This document shows, piece after piece, positions 1 through 8,813 of a stretch of 64,000 nucleotides of DNA (within the stretch, counting starts at the first letter, position 1; the number at the start of each line of letters is the position of its first letter). The notes below the pieces were generated by a model. The model saw only the letters and a program-made list of their open reading frames with translations, had not been told where the DNA came from and ran no database searches. Source of the stretch: Capnocytophaga canimorsus (GTDB lineage: Bacteria > Bacteroidota > Bacteroidia > Flavobacteriales > Flavobacteriaceae). The position numbers were made by a program, and so were the translations under genes. Location of the stretch: contig NZ_CP022382.1 in assembly GCF_002302565.1 (NCBI RefSeq), forward strand, positions 2,325,001 through 2,389,000. The letters run 5' to 3'.

Positions 1-812
1 TCATCGTACGGATTTGTATATACGGAAATTATGTGCTTCTTATCGGGAGAGATATAAGGAAAATCCGAAAAAGAGATTTCCTTTCCTGTCTTTTTATCAA
101 TCCATTTATAATCGTAAGCCTCCCAATAGCTACCCGAAACTACAAACTGATTCATAAACTTGATTTGCCCTTTGTATTCATACACCTGCTGATTGTCCAA
201 GTCCGAATTAGGGTTAATATCCTTAAAAGTCACTATGGAATCCAAGCACGGAAGCGTAATTACATTGTTCTTCTTCACGATTGATAGCGTATCTCGCAAA
301 AGAAAATCAACCGCCGATTTCTTTGCTTTTTCATACGAAGATTTATCAATCAATTCAAAGCTAATGAGCGTATCTAAAGCAATGGCTTCTTCATAGAAAA
401 CAGGTTCGTGTTGTTCTCCTTTCTGGATAAGTGAAATTTTATCCAAATCGGAAGCAATGAGCGAAATTTGGTTCAAATCTCCTACTTTGCTCTTCAGTAC
501 GTAGGCATAATTCCCCGTTTCGTAGTTCATTGCTTTGTAATAGTCGCCTTGTTCGCCTTCGACTTCAATCCTATAGCCATATTGCATCGCATTTTGGTTT
601 TCGGAACTTTCCTCGGGCTTTTCTTTGAACCAAGTCCCCTGCCGTTCGATGACGTATTTTACTATTTTGGGAGAATTGCTCTCTCCATTCTGAGGGATTG
701 TATCTGCGACAACTTCTGGCTTGTCGCTTTTCTGCGAGGCGTTTTTCTTTTCAAAAAATTGACAACCCACCAAAGGGAGAAGTAGTAATAGTGAAATAAA
801 CTTTCTCATCAT
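1..812 (-). CDS. Lipoprotein of unknown function, C-terminus beyond the window
   Basis: The reverse strand is open from an ATG at 812 to the left edge, so the gene is partial. It starts MMRKFISLLLLLPLVGC, a short signal peptide with a lipobox ending at Cys17, so it should be an exported lipoprotein. The mature part is charged and soluble, with no further membrane segment and no motif I recognise. A second ATG at 809 is equally possible. It lies 24 bases downstream of cysH on the same strand and may be co-transcribed with it. Function unknown. Confidence 0.75.
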   Translation of the reverse strand, partial: MMRKFISLLLLLPLVGCQFFEKKNASQKSDKPEVVADTIPQNGESNSPKIVKYVIERQGTWFKEKPEESSENQNAMQYGYRIEVEGEQGDYYKAMNYETGNYAYVLKSKVGDLNQISLIASDLDKISLIQKGEQHEPVFYEEAIALDTLISFELIDKSSYEKAKKSAVDFLLRDTLSIVKKNNVITLPCLDSIVTFKDINPNSDLDNQQVYEYKGQIKFMNQFVVSGSYWEAYDYKWIDKKTGKEISFSDFPYISPDKKHIISVYTNPYD

Positions 813-836
813 TTTTCTGCACTGATGTTTGCTGAT

Positions 837-1541
837 TTACTTTGTGGAATGCAATCCGCACTCTTTTTTACTTTTATCCTCCCACCACCAGCGACCCGCA
901 CGAAAGTCTTCTCCTTCTTTAACGGCTCGTGTACAAGGCTGACAGCCAATACTTATGAAACCTTTATCGTGTAGCGGATTGTACGGCACTCCGTTGGTGC
1001 GTAAAAAATCCAGAACTTCAATGGTTTTCCAATGTAAAATCGGGTGGAATTTAATAATCTGGTTACCTTCGTCCCATTCCACCTGTGACATTTGTTCCCG
1101 ATTAGGAGATTGCTCTGCCCGAAGCCCTGTAATCCATACTTTATTTCCTGCCAGAGCCCTTTTTAAAGGTTCAACCTTCCGAATATGGCAGCATTCTTTC
1201 CGAAGTTCGGGAGAATTGTAAAACGCATTGATGCCGTGTGCTTTCACGTAACTTTCAATAGATGCCGCATCAGGATAATACGGAATTGTGGTGGTTTGAT
1301 AGCTCATATCGGTTTTGTCCCACGTGGCATACGTTTCAGGAAACATTCGCCCTGTATCGAGTGTAAAGATTTTTATTGGAATATGGTTATTTCGTATCAG
1401 ATGGGTGATTACTTGGTCTTCCATTCCGAAGCTGGTAGAAAAAACGACTTCATCAGGGAAATAGGAAGCCAAAAATTGTAAAGATTCTATCTCATTTTTC
1501 CCTAAAAGTTGCTGTTGAAGTAATTCTGTTTGCTTACTCAT
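837..1541 (-). CDS. cysH: Adenylyl-sulfate (APS)/PAPS reductase CysH
   Basis: About 234 residues of the PAPS-reductase family, which reduces activated sulfate to sulfite in assimilatory sulfate reduction. The sequence shows the STSFGMEDQ phosphate-binding loop near the N-terminus, TLDTGR, a CC pair in ECCHIRKVEPL, a CxxC in GCQPCTRAV, and the C-terminal catalytic cysteine in KKECGLH. The CC plus CxxC set ligates a 4Fe-4S cluster and is typical of the APS-using branch, so APS is the likelier substrate. A longer reading starts at 1562, but a TATTTTTG promoter box at 1560-1567 implies transcription begins downstream of that codon, so MSKQTELL at 1541 is preferred. cysD lies 9 kb away on the other strand. 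Confidence 0.92.
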   Translation of the reverse strand: MSKQTELLQQQLLGKNEIESLQFLASYFPDEVVFSTSFGMEDQVITHLIRNNHIPIKIFTLDTGRMFPETYATWDKTDMSYQTTTIPYYPDAASIESYVKAHGINAFYNSPELRKECCHIRKVEPLKRALAGNKVWITGLRAEQSPNREQMSQVEWDEGNQIIKFHPILHWKTIEVLDFLRTNGVPYNPLHDKGFISIGCQPCTRAVKEGEDFRAGRWWWEDKSKKECGLHSTK

Positions 1542-1559
1542 TTTAAATTTTTTAGAGAG

Positions 1560-1567
1560 CAAAAATA
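1560..1567 (-). promoter_or_regulatory. Predicted -7 box for cysH
   Basis: The minus strand reads TATTTTTG, matching the Bacteroidetes TAnnTTTG -7 element. It lies about 20 bases upstream of the chosen cysH start and overlaps the alternative upstream start codon, which is why the shorter protein was chosen. Confidence 0.5.
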
Positions 1568-1722
1568 ATCATATTTTTAGCAATAAAAAAGAGAAAGAAC
1601 ATATCTGCTTACTTATATTATCGGATTTTTAATTATTTTTTTATTACTTTCCAACCTTTCTAAAAAAATATCGTTTATATAAGCAAAGACAGAAAATTAA
1701 AAACCGAATGTAATCATTTACC

Positions 1723-2292
1723 GTGAAAAAAGTAATCAAAATACATTTTGAAAATCAGAAAATTATAGAGAAAGCCAAACAAAACGACCGTTTGGCTCAA
1801 AAACAACTCTACGAGTCGTATGCTCCTGCGATGTTAAGTGTTTGTAGATTGTATATCAATGACTTACATTTTGCAGAAGATGTGTTACTCAAATCGTTTT
1901 TCAAGATTTTTACTCATTTGAAGAATTATCAAGAGCAGCATCATTTTTATGCGTGGATACGAAGAATCGTGGTAAATGAATGTATTGATTTTCTGAAAAG
2001 TAAGATGCAAAAAATGTCTTTTTCAGAACTAAAAAACGATTATGATGAAGCAGACCTGTGGTACGAAGATGAACTTTTAAAAGAAGATGAATTACAAAGT
2101 CTCATCGACGAACTTCCCGAAGGTTGCCGAGCCGTATTTAATCTCTATGTATTTGAAGATTATAGTCATAACCAAATCTGTGAGGAGTTAAATATCTCTT
2201 TGGGTACTTCAAAATCACAACTTTCGTACGCAAAAAAAATACTAAAACAAAAAATAGAAAAACAACAAACGCTTAAAAATAAAACGCTATGA
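1723..2292 (+). CDS. ECF-type RNA polymerase sigma factor
   Basis: The 189 residues fit a sigma-70 family ECF factor. Region 2 spans about residues 20-95 (RLAQKQLYESYAPAM, AEDVLLKSFFKIF, FYAWIRRIVVNECIDFL). Region 4 spans about 125-175, with the helix-turn-helix YSHNQICEELNISLGTSKSQL. The start is a GTG at 1723; no earlier ATG is in frame and the next ATG would remove part of region 2. It overlaps the next gene by 4 bases (ATGA), and that gene encodes a membrane protein in the usual anti-sigma position. This suggests a regulator-partner pair, which is inference. The target promoters are unknown. Confidence 0.88.
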   Translation: MKKVIKIHFENQKIIEKAKQNDRLAQKQLYESYAPAMLSVCRLYINDLHFAEDVLLKSFFKIFTHLKNYQEQHHFYAWIRRIVVNECIDFLKSKMQKMSFSELKNDYDEADLWYEDELLKEDELQSLIDELPEGCRAVFNLYVFEDYSHNQICEELNISLGTSKSQLSYAKKILKQKIEKQQTLKNKTL

Positions 2293-2990
2293 ACTGGAAA
2301 ACCAACATCAAAAATAAATTTCGTAACAGAGAAATACAGCCCTCAACTAACTTGTGGGACAATTTAGAGCAACAACTCCAACAGAACGAAAATAAATCAT
2401 TGAAATCAAAATGGTTATACTATCTCATCGGGATAAGTGTAGCAGCTGCGGTAGTTTTTGGCGTGTTTTATTCGTTTCCTTCTTCTGATGAAATAATTAC
2501 AAATGAACGGGTTACGGTACATATTCCCTCTGAGAAAAATAACAAAAAAACAACCATCGTTAAGGATACATTTTTATCTGAAAATCCTACAAAAACAAAA
2601 AAAATAGAAAATAAAAACAGAATTGCTAACAAAAAACAAATCCAACCAACAAGTGAACCAGAAATTGATTACGACAAATATGTAGATGAACTGTTTAAAG
2701 ACGACTTAGCTGAAATTTGGAAAAAATTGCAAGTTACTATAAAATCAGAATATCAGATAGATAGCCTCTATGTTGCTATGGGCTTGGATAATTTATCGCC
2801 GCAAGAACTTCTTCAAATGGCAACTACCGAAGCTCGATTGGAAGCCTATTTAGAACATAAGTACGATACCGAAAAAATTTTTGCAGAAGTTGAAAAAGAA
2901 ACTTTTAAAGAACGTATGCAAAACATTTTAAACAAAATTGTTAATGAATATGACCGACTGCGCCTTGCGCTAAACGAAAAAAAAGAATAA
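2289..2990 (+). CDS. Single-pass membrane protein, possible anti-sigma partner
   Basis: The 233 residues have a cytoplasmic N-terminus of about 40 residues, one membrane helix at about 44-64 (WLYYLIGISVAAAVVFGVFY), and a lysine- and glutamate-rich periplasmic part. The N-terminal pattern (PSTNLWDNLEQQLQQ) resembles small Bacteroidetes proteins placed after ECF sigma genes, but no classic zinc anti-sigma motif is visible. It is translationally coupled to the sigma gene by an ATGA overlap. Regulation of that sigma factor is a position-based inference. Confidence 0.7.
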   Translation: MNWKTNIKNKFRNREIQPSTNLWDNLEQQLQQNENKSLKSKWLYYLIGISVAAAVVFGVFYSFPSSDEIITNERVTVHIPSEKNNKKTTIVKDTFLSENPTKTKKIENKNRIANKKQIQPTSEPEIDYDKYVDELFKDDLAEIWKKLQVTIKSEYQIDSLYVAMGLDNLSPQELLQMATTEARLEAYLEHKYDTEKIFAEVEKETFKERMQNILNKIVNEYDRLRLALNEKKE

Positions 2991-3000
2991 TAAACCAAAA

Positions 3001-4179
3001 ATGATAATAAATATGAAAAGTAGATTTTTATGGGTCTTTTTCCTTTTATTTTCAGGAAATATTATAGCCCAAACCGATTACGAACAAGTGATTAAAGCCT
3101 CTAAAAGAGCGATTGACTCCATTATGGAAGCCGAAAAGTCAATTTTAAAAGATAAATTCAAAGCGATTGATCAGATGCTGGACAGCAAAGAAATCAGCAA
3201 AGAAACTGCCCAGCGAATGAAAAAAGAGGCTACCAATGCGACACGAAGCACTATTCAGAATAAAATCCGTCCTGAAACTCAAAAAATTACAGAAGCAATA
3301 CGCCAAAAAGCGGATAATGACAGACAGTTTACTAGCAATCAACCACAAAAAGCAAAAACAGCCAATCATTCGCAAGAGGAACTTTCTCTAGAATATGAAC
3401 AAGCAATGAAAAAACTCGATTCGCTATTTAACGAAAAGCCACAGCAGAAGCCCATATATGAAAGCACACAGAAAGTGCTAAAATCAATAAATATTAACAT
3501 CGGTTGTGATGAAAAGAATCTGAAAAAATGCGATAAAAGAGACTTAAAAAGAATTCGTGGTGGACTGAATTTCGCTTTGGCGTTTCACAATATGCGTAGT
3601 AATGAGCATTTTAGTAATGATAAATTTCGCATTTGGGGTTCAAAATCGGTGGAAATCGGTTATTATAACAACGTAAGATTATTGAAAGATAATAATTTAT
3701 TACATCTGAATTACGGGCTTTCCTGGATGATGAATAAATTAAAAATGAAGGATAGTGATTATTTTGTAAACAATAACGGAATTACTGAAATTCAACCTTA
3801 TAAAGTGCCTGTTATTAAGTCAAAATTCAAAACACATTATCTGATTTTGCCTATGAATTTGGAGCTTGATTTTACACCTATTTGCACCTATGAAGATAAA
3901 AAATATTATCCAATTCATAAAAGTTTCAGAGTAGGCGTAGGTGCGTACGCTGGGTTATTATTAAACAGTAAGCAAAAAGTAAAATACAGAGCATCGGGTA
4001 GCACGCATAAAGAATTAAATTTCAATAGAATGAATGTAAATGAATGGATTTATGGAGTATCAGCACATATTGGGATAGGAAGTGGTGTTTTTTATGCTCG
4101 ATACAGCTTAGTGCCCTTGTTTAGAAATAACCCTACCAATGAATATCCTTTCTCAATAGGAATGCGTTGGGGGGGATAA
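3001..4179 (+). CDS. Outer-membrane beta-barrel-like protein with coiled-coil N-terminal region
   Basis: The 392 residues begin with a signal peptide (MKSRFLWVFFLLFSGNIIAQ from the second Met at 3013, which may be the true start). Residues about 25-160 are rich in K, E and Q and probably helical or coiled coil. The C-terminal half alternates aromatic and polar residues (NLELDFTPICTY, FRVGVGAYAGLLLNS, FYARYSLVPLF) and ends in FSIGMRWGG, like small PorT-type barrels. It follows the sigma and membrane-partner genes by 10 bases and is probably the third gene of that operon. No specific function is recognisable. Confidence 0.72.
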   Translation: MIINMKSRFLWVFFLLFSGNIIAQTDYEQVIKASKRAIDSIMEAEKSILKDKFKAIDQMLDSKEISKETAQRMKKEATNATRSTIQNKIRPETQKITEAIRQKADNDRQFTSNQPQKAKTANHSQEELSLEYEQAMKKLDSLFNEKPQQKPIYESTQKVLKSININIGCDEKNLKKCDKRDLKRIRGGLNFALAFHNMRSNEHFSNDKFRIWGSKSVEIGYYNNVRLLKDNNLLHLNYGLSWMMNKLKMKDSDYFVNNNGITEIQPYKVPVIKSKFKTHYLILPMNLELDFTPICTYEDKKYYPIHKSFRVGVGAYAGLLLNSKQKVKYRASGSTHKELNFNRMNVNEWIYGVSAHIGIGSGVFYARYSLVPLFRNNPTNEYPFSIGMRWGG

Positions 4180-4251
4180 TCATAAATATTCTTCTCAATT
4201 TTTGAAAATATAAAAATTTGTTTATCAAATAATTTTGAATCAGTCCTAGAG

Positions 4252-4282
4252 AAAAACAGCCTTCAATTAGATGGCTGTTTTT
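4252..4282 (+). terminator. Rho-independent terminator after the sigma-factor operon
   Basis: A CAGCC / GGCTG stem with flanking A and T runs and a loop of about 11 bases lies 70 bases after the stop at 4179. The A run before and T run after make it usable in both directions. Confidence 0.75.
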
Positions 4283-4373
4283 CATTTGCTTTAAGTTTAC
4301 TACCTCAATAGAATGGTTTTACTAATTATTTATCTGAAATAAAATTCACTTCTTATTTTAACTGAAAAAATAG

Positions 4374-4381
4374 TACTTTTG
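4374..4381 (+). promoter_or_regulatory. Predicted -7 box TACTTTTG
   Basis: It matches TAnnTTTG and lies 27 bases before the ATG at 4408. It would drive the two-lipoprotein unit 4408-6485. Confidence 0.5.
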
Positions 4382-4407
4382 TACCCAACTCAAAAAAATG
4401 TATAATA

Positions 4408-5505
4408 ATGCTACGAAAATTAAAATTATTAGCTGTGGTTGTTTTCGTGTTTTCTTGTACGAAAACAGAAATTAAATACAAGGATGTTGAAAAGTTAATA
4501 GAATATCCTATCACCGAAGTTCAAAAAATAAACATTTCAGACATTCAAAAATTGGGTAATGAAATGTTTACTAAAAAGGACGAAGAAATAATTGATGACC
4601 AAAAAATACTTTACAACAAAGATTTGAGAGGTTTCAAAATAAATGAAATGTTGGAAATTAAATTGCTGGGCAATAATAAATATCGTATCCGTAATTTTTT
4701 ACCCCATACATTTAAAAATCTGGAACTTATCATTAGTAATGACAGTTTTTCATCGCCTATTCCAATTGCTTCATTTGATGAATTTCCAGCATTGTACGAA
4801 TATGAAGGAGTGCTTCCTTTTTCTGAAAAAGAAACTTTTTTTATAGATAAAAAAGGGGAAAAAGTTTCTGTTGAAAATTTTCAAAATATACCAATATCCG
4901 ATTTAAACTTGTATTTTGAAACCAATGACCCAATGTTTGCCAAAATTAAGAGCATTCGCTTGGAAACGTTTTATACCTTTGCTGATTATAAACAACCCGG
5001 AAAATGGGATAAAGTTACGGTAGATGATGCCAAAAATTACCTACCCTTAGTACTGAATATGGCGTATGTTTTTAGTTCTGATGCTTTTGAAAAGGCTATA
5101 TTGGAAGCTCCTTATGATTTTACAGATAACAAAAAAGTATTAGACCGAAAGCAAGTTATAAAAAGTTTAAGAACCCCACCGAGGCAAATACTTGGTATTA
5201 TTATTGAGCCAGGAACAGGTGGCTTGGGCGGAGGAAGTACTTTTGGTGTGCGAAGAGAGTATATCAATAATCCGAAAAATGCCTTTTATAAAGAAATCAA
5301 TTTAAACGACCGATGGGGAAGTGGCTTAGTAACTAACGTTTGGATACACGAATTTGGTCACGTTGCTGGGTATGGTCACGATGGTAATATGACCTATTTT
5401 GCAGGAAAAGGAGCTGATGCCCAAGGATTAGTCCCTATTACGATGGCTTTGTATCAAAAAATGCTATTAGCAAAAGAACTTCCGTTTAACGAATATCCAT
5501 ATTAG
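4408..5505 (+). CDS. Lipoprotein with metzincin-type zinc metalloprotease motif
   Basis: The 365 residues start with a lipoprotein signal (LLAVVVFVFSC). Near the C-terminus, at about residues 314-324, is HEFGHVAGYGH, a complete HExxHxxGxxH motif: three zinc-binding histidines and the catalytic glutamate, as in metzincin-like metalloproteases. The rest (about 30-300) does not match a family I can name, and only about 40 residues follow the motif. It is probably an exported, membrane-anchored zinc peptidase of unknown substrate. The residues after Cys (TKTEIKYKD) are charged. The next lipoprotein gene starts 5 bases after its stop, so the two are probably co-transcribed. Confidence 0.78.
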   Translation: MLRKLKLLAVVVFVFSCTKTEIKYKDVEKLIEYPITEVQKINISDIQKLGNEMFTKKDEEIIDDQKILYNKDLRGFKINEMLEIKLLGNNKYRIRNFLPHTFKNLELIISNDSFSSPIPIASFDEFPALYEYEGVLPFSEKETFFIDKKGEKVSVENFQNIPISDLNLYFETNDPMFAKIKSIRLETFYTFADYKQPGKWDKVTVDDAKNYLPLVLNMAYVFSSDAFEKAILEAPYDFTDNKKVLDRKQVIKSLRTPPRQILGIIIEPGTGGLGGGSTFGVRREYINNPKNAFYKEINLNDRWGSGLVTNVWIHEFGHVAGYGHDGNMTYFAGKGADAQGLVPITMALYQKMLLAKELPFNEYPY

Positions 5506-5510
5506 TCTCG

Positions 5511-6485
5511 ATGAAAAAAATAATTATATCATTCCTAACGTTAGCCGTAATGGGCTGTACCAAAGTAAACGAAGAAATCGTTGAAAATATTATAGAAAAA
5601 TACCCAAAAGCTGTTGAGGAGAATTCTGTTTCTTATTATTTGGAAGAAGATAAACCGATATTAGCGCTTAAAAAATCAGATGAACGTTTTATTGCTATTA
5701 GTCAATATGATAATTCTATTTTTTTAGGGGTAGAAACAACCACAGAGGATAAAAAAAGTTATTCAATACAAAAATTGGATACTCAAAACGGGAATTTGAC
5801 CCAAATTATTACCGATTTATCTCACATAAAGGATATAGCTATTTCGGATAAATTCATTTTTGTAACCCAAAATAAAACCGTAAGAGCTTATAATAAAAAT
5901 ACTTACGAGTTAGAAGTAATTATTGGGAATGGTAACCAAAACGACCAAAATTTCGGGATGTTTAATACACAGGCTTTATTTCTTACCAATTCGCATTTAT
6001 TGGTTAGAGACGAAAAACGTATTCGTTTTTTTAACTTGGCAGATATTACTGCATCGAATACAAAAAAAGTGCCTACCTTTTTAAAAACGGAAGTGTATAG
6101 TGGTAATGTGTCCTCCATAACAATCCACAACAATAAACTTTTTATGCTACGTGATTTGAACGGAAACAAAACTATTGACTTTTTTGATTTGAATGAAAAA
6201 GGATTTATTTCTGAAAATCAGCTTCGTACTAATTTCTTTTCAGTAGCTTCATATCAAGAGCAGTTATTTTCATTCCGAAATCATCTTTATTCCAGTTTGA
6301 AAGAAAAAGGATTGGGTAAACTTGATGAAAAGGCGAATATTGAATATCAGTATAAATCTCACAATAACAATCCTTTACAAGTACAACGATTTGTTTTTAC
6401 CCAAGATAAGCTATACATCACTAACCAAAATGGTGGAGAAATAAGTGTTTTCAAAGTAAAAGATATTGTTTACAGAAAATATTAA
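5511..6485 (+). CDS. Lipoprotein, possibly beta-propeller-like
   Basis: The 324 residues start MKKIIISFLTLAVMGC, a lipoprotein signal. The mature part contains repeated strand-turn segments such as QYDNSIFLGVETT, ISDKFIFVTQNKTVRAYNKNT, TNSHLLVRDEKRIRFFNL, HNNKLFMLRDLNGNKTIDF and TQDKLYITNQNGGEISVF, suggesting a WD/YVTN-like propeller. It begins 5 bases after the metalloprotease-like lipoprotein and likely works with it, although no function can be stated. Confidence 0.7.
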   Translation: MKKIIISFLTLAVMGCTKVNEEIVENIIEKYPKAVEENSVSYYLEEDKPILALKKSDERFIAISQYDNSIFLGVETTTEDKKSYSIQKLDTQNGNLTQIITDLSHIKDIAISDKFIFVTQNKTVRAYNKNTYELEVIIGNGNQNDQNFGMFNTQALFLTNSHLLVRDEKRIRFFNLADITASNTKKVPTFLKTEVYSGNVSSITIHNNKLFMLRDLNGNKTIDFFDLNEKGFISENQLRTNFFSVASYQEQLFSFRNHLYSSLKEKGLGKLDEKANIEYQYKSHNNNPLQVQRFVFTQDKLYITNQNGGEISVFKVKDIVYRKY

Positions 6486-6610
6486 GTAGCTGATTTTTTA
6501 TAAAAAATTATCCGTTGTTTTGTCTTGAATTTAGAATTTTCAAGGGTGGGGGGTGAATGTGCCCAAAGTATTTTTTATCCTTTATTTTTTTAAATTACAC
6601 CATAATATAT

Positions 6611-6618
6611 TACCTTTG
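6611..6618 (+). promoter_or_regulatory. Predicted -7 box for tig
   Basis: TACCTTTG matches TAnnTTTG and lies 36 bases before the tig start codon. Confidence 0.55.
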
Positions 6619-6654
6619 CGGACTTAATTTTTCATACACAAAAAAGATAAGAAA

Positions 6655-7986
6655 ATGAATATCACGAAAGAGCAAATAGATGCCTTAAATGCTGTAATTA
6701 CAGTAACGATTGATCGTGCAGATTATAGCGAAAAAGTAGAAAAAGTACTTACCAACTACAAAAAAACAGCTAATGTTCCAGGGTTTCGTAAAGGACACGT
6801 GCCTTTGGGAATGATAAAAAAACAATACGGAAAAGCCGTATTGGTAGATGAAGTAAATAAATTATTGCAAGAGGCTTTAAACAAATATCTTACCGACGAA
6901 AAATTAGATATTTTAGGAAATCCGCTACCCAAAAATCAAGACGATTTTAATTGGGATGCCGATACCTTTACATTTGAATTTGAAGTCGGATTGGCACCAG
7001 CTTTTGAAATTGATTTGAAACCTAAACAAGGTATTACACATTACGAAATTTCTGCCGATGACAAAACCATAGACAATCAAGTGGAGCGTATCGCAAAACA
7101 ATTTGGAAAATTAGTAAGTAAAGGAGAAGTAACTCAAGAAAAAGATATTGAAATTACAGGAACATTCTTCAATGAAGCTAAAAATATCGACAATAAAGCT
7201 ACCTTTGCTTTAGAAAAACTTTCGGAGAAAAACGCAGAGACCTTTATAGGTAAAAAAATAGGAGACCAATTTCAATTACAATCTAAACAACTTTTCAAGG
7301 ATTCACACGATTTAATGCACTTCTTGAAAGTTTCGCACGATGAAGCTCATCATTTAGATGTGGAATTAACTTTCACCCTAGAAGAGGTAAATATTCGTGA
7401 AAAAGCTACCCTAAATGAAGAACTTTTCGATAAATTGTTTCCCGAAGGAACAGTAACCTCTGAGAAAGAATTACGTGAAAAGATAAAAGAAAATGCTGAG
7501 TTTCAGTACGCAGAACAAGCCGACCAACAATTGTTTAATGAGGTTACCGATTATTTGGTTGAAAATACCAAGTTTGACTTGCCAAGCGAATTTCTTAAAA
7601 AATGGTTGCGCACCGCTGGTGAAAAAGAGCTTTCTGCCGAAGAAGCAGAAGTTGAATATGAACAATCAGAAAAAGGATTGCGCTATCAACTTATAGAAAC
7701 CAAGTTGTTGACTGATAATAATTTGACTCCAACTTTTGAGGAACTCAAAAAATATACAGAAGATTACATTCGAAATCAAATGACGCAATACGGGATGTAT
7801 AACAGTGATGAACATTATGTTAACGACATCGTAAAACGCGTACTTTCTAACAAAGATGAAGTTATGCGATTGAACCAACAATTGGTACACAATAAATTAT
7901 TGAACTTCTACAAAGAAAACGTTACTTTAAACACTAAAAAAGTAAATTTTGACGAATTTGTAAAGGAAGTTTACGGTAAAGAGTAA
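6655..7986 (+). CDS. tig: Trigger factor
   Basis: The 443-residue ribosome-associated chaperone binds nascent chains at the ribosome exit. The N-terminal ribosome-binding domain holds the signature GFRKGHVPLGMIKKQYG (about residues 41-57). The central region that is the FKBP-like prolyl isomerase domain in E. coli is poorly conserved here, as is usual in Bacteroidetes. The C-terminal part is helical, charged and long (about 240-430). The length fits the family. clpP and clpX follow, the common tig-clpP-clpX order, but a terminator and a promoter separate tig from clpP here. Confidence 0.93.
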   Translation: MNITKEQIDALNAVITVTIDRADYSEKVEKVLTNYKKTANVPGFRKGHVPLGMIKKQYGKAVLVDEVNKLLQEALNKYLTDEKLDILGNPLPKNQDDFNWDADTFTFEFEVGLAPAFEIDLKPKQGITHYEISADDKTIDNQVERIAKQFGKLVSKGEVTQEKDIEITGTFFNEAKNIDNKATFALEKLSEKNAETFIGKKIGDQFQLQSKQLFKDSHDLMHFLKVSHDEAHHLDVELTFTLEEVNIREKATLNEELFDKLFPEGTVTSEKELREKIKENAEFQYAEQADQQLFNEVTDYLVENTKFDLPSEFLKKWLRTAGEKELSAEEAEVEYEQSEKGLRYQLIETKLLTDNNLTPTFEELKKYTEDYIRNQMTQYGMYNSDEHYVNDIVKRVLSNKDEVMRLNQQLVHNKLLNFYKENVTLNTKKVNFDEFVKEVYGKE

Positions 7987-8041
7987 TTTGAAACGATAAA
8001 GAAACGTTCGACAAATTACATATTTGTTAACTAAAAAATAC

Positions 8042-8049
8042 TATCTTTG
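8042..8049 (+). promoter_or_regulatory. Predicted -7 box for clpP
   Basis: TATCTTTG matches TAnnTTTG and sits directly against the terminator stem that begins at 8050. Transcription would start inside that stem, about 40 bases before the clpP ATG. Confidence 0.5.
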
Positions 8050-8080
8050 AGGCGTTAAATACAATTTAGCGCCTTTTTTT
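8050..8080 (+). terminator. tig terminator overlapping the clpP transcription start
   Basis: An 11-bp stem (AGGCGTTAAAT / ATTTAGCGCCT, one G-T wobble) with a 3-base loop is followed by seven Ts. It is a strong intrinsic terminator 63 bases after tig, and the clpP -7 box abuts its left side. Confidence 0.82.
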
Positions 8081-8096
8081 AACTAATTTAATAGCT

Positions 8097-8756
8097 ATGA
8101 ATTACGGAAAAGAATTTAAAAAATACGCTACCAAACATAGGGGGATCAATAGCTTATATTTTGATAAAGTGGTAAGCAGTATGACACCCTATATTGTGGA
8201 AGAACGCCAACTTAATGTTGCTCAAATGGACGTTTTTTCAAGATTGATGATGGACAGAATCATTTTTCTAGGAACAGATGTGAACGACCATATGGCGAAC
8301 ATTATTCAAGCTCAATTGTTGTTTTTGGAGAGTGTTGATAATGCTAAAGATATTCAAATCTACATCAATTCCCCTGGAGGAAGTGTTTATGCTGGACTTG
8401 GAATTTATGACACAATGCAATTCATAAAGCCTGATGTAGCTACCATTTGTACAGGTATGGCGGCCTCAATGGGAGCGGTTTTGCTTTGTGCTGGTGCAGC
8501 AGGAAAACGTTCTGCTCTACCGCACTCACGAGTGATGATTCATCAGCCTTCAGGAGGGGCACAAGGAGTGGCTACTGATATGGAAATCAACTTAAAAGAG
8601 ATGTTAAAACTTAAAGATGAACTTTATCAGATTATAGCTAATCATTCAGGGCAACCTTTTGATAAAGTATATAAAGACTCTGAACGTGATTATTGGATGA
8701 AAGCCGAGGAAGCAAAAGCCTATGGTATGATTGATGAAGTTTTAGTTAGAAAATAA
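8097..8756 (+). CDS. clpP: ATP-dependent Clp protease proteolytic subunit
   Basis: The 219-residue serine peptidase forms the tetradecameric ClpP chamber that degrades proteins fed by ClpX. The nucleophile serine is in TGMAASMGAVLL, the histidine in SRVMIHQPSGGAQG, and the aspartate in the C-terminal third. IQIYINSPGGSVYAGL is the typical substrate-groove strand. An N-terminal extension of about 25 residues precedes the conserved core, consistent with Bacteroidetes ClpP. clpX follows 57 bases later on the same strand. Confidence 0.95.
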   Translation: MNYGKEFKKYATKHRGINSLYFDKVVSSMTPYIVEERQLNVAQMDVFSRLMMDRIIFLGTDVNDHMANIIQAQLLFLESVDNAKDIQIYINSPGGSVYAGLGIYDTMQFIKPDVATICTGMAASMGAVLLCAGAAGKRSALPHSRVMIHQPSGGAQGVATDMEINLKEMLKLKDELYQIIANHSGQPFDKVYKDSERDYWMKAEEAKAYGMIDEVLVRK

Positions 8757-8813
8757 TTGAAAATTAAGAACAAAAATCTATCTCACTAAAAGTTTCTTGA
8801 AACTTTACAAAAT

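Noticed and set aside
8050-8080. Riboswitch or attenuator in the clpP leader
   Set aside because: It is a simple stem with a 3-base loop and T tail placed where the tig terminator is expected; no alternative fold is evident.
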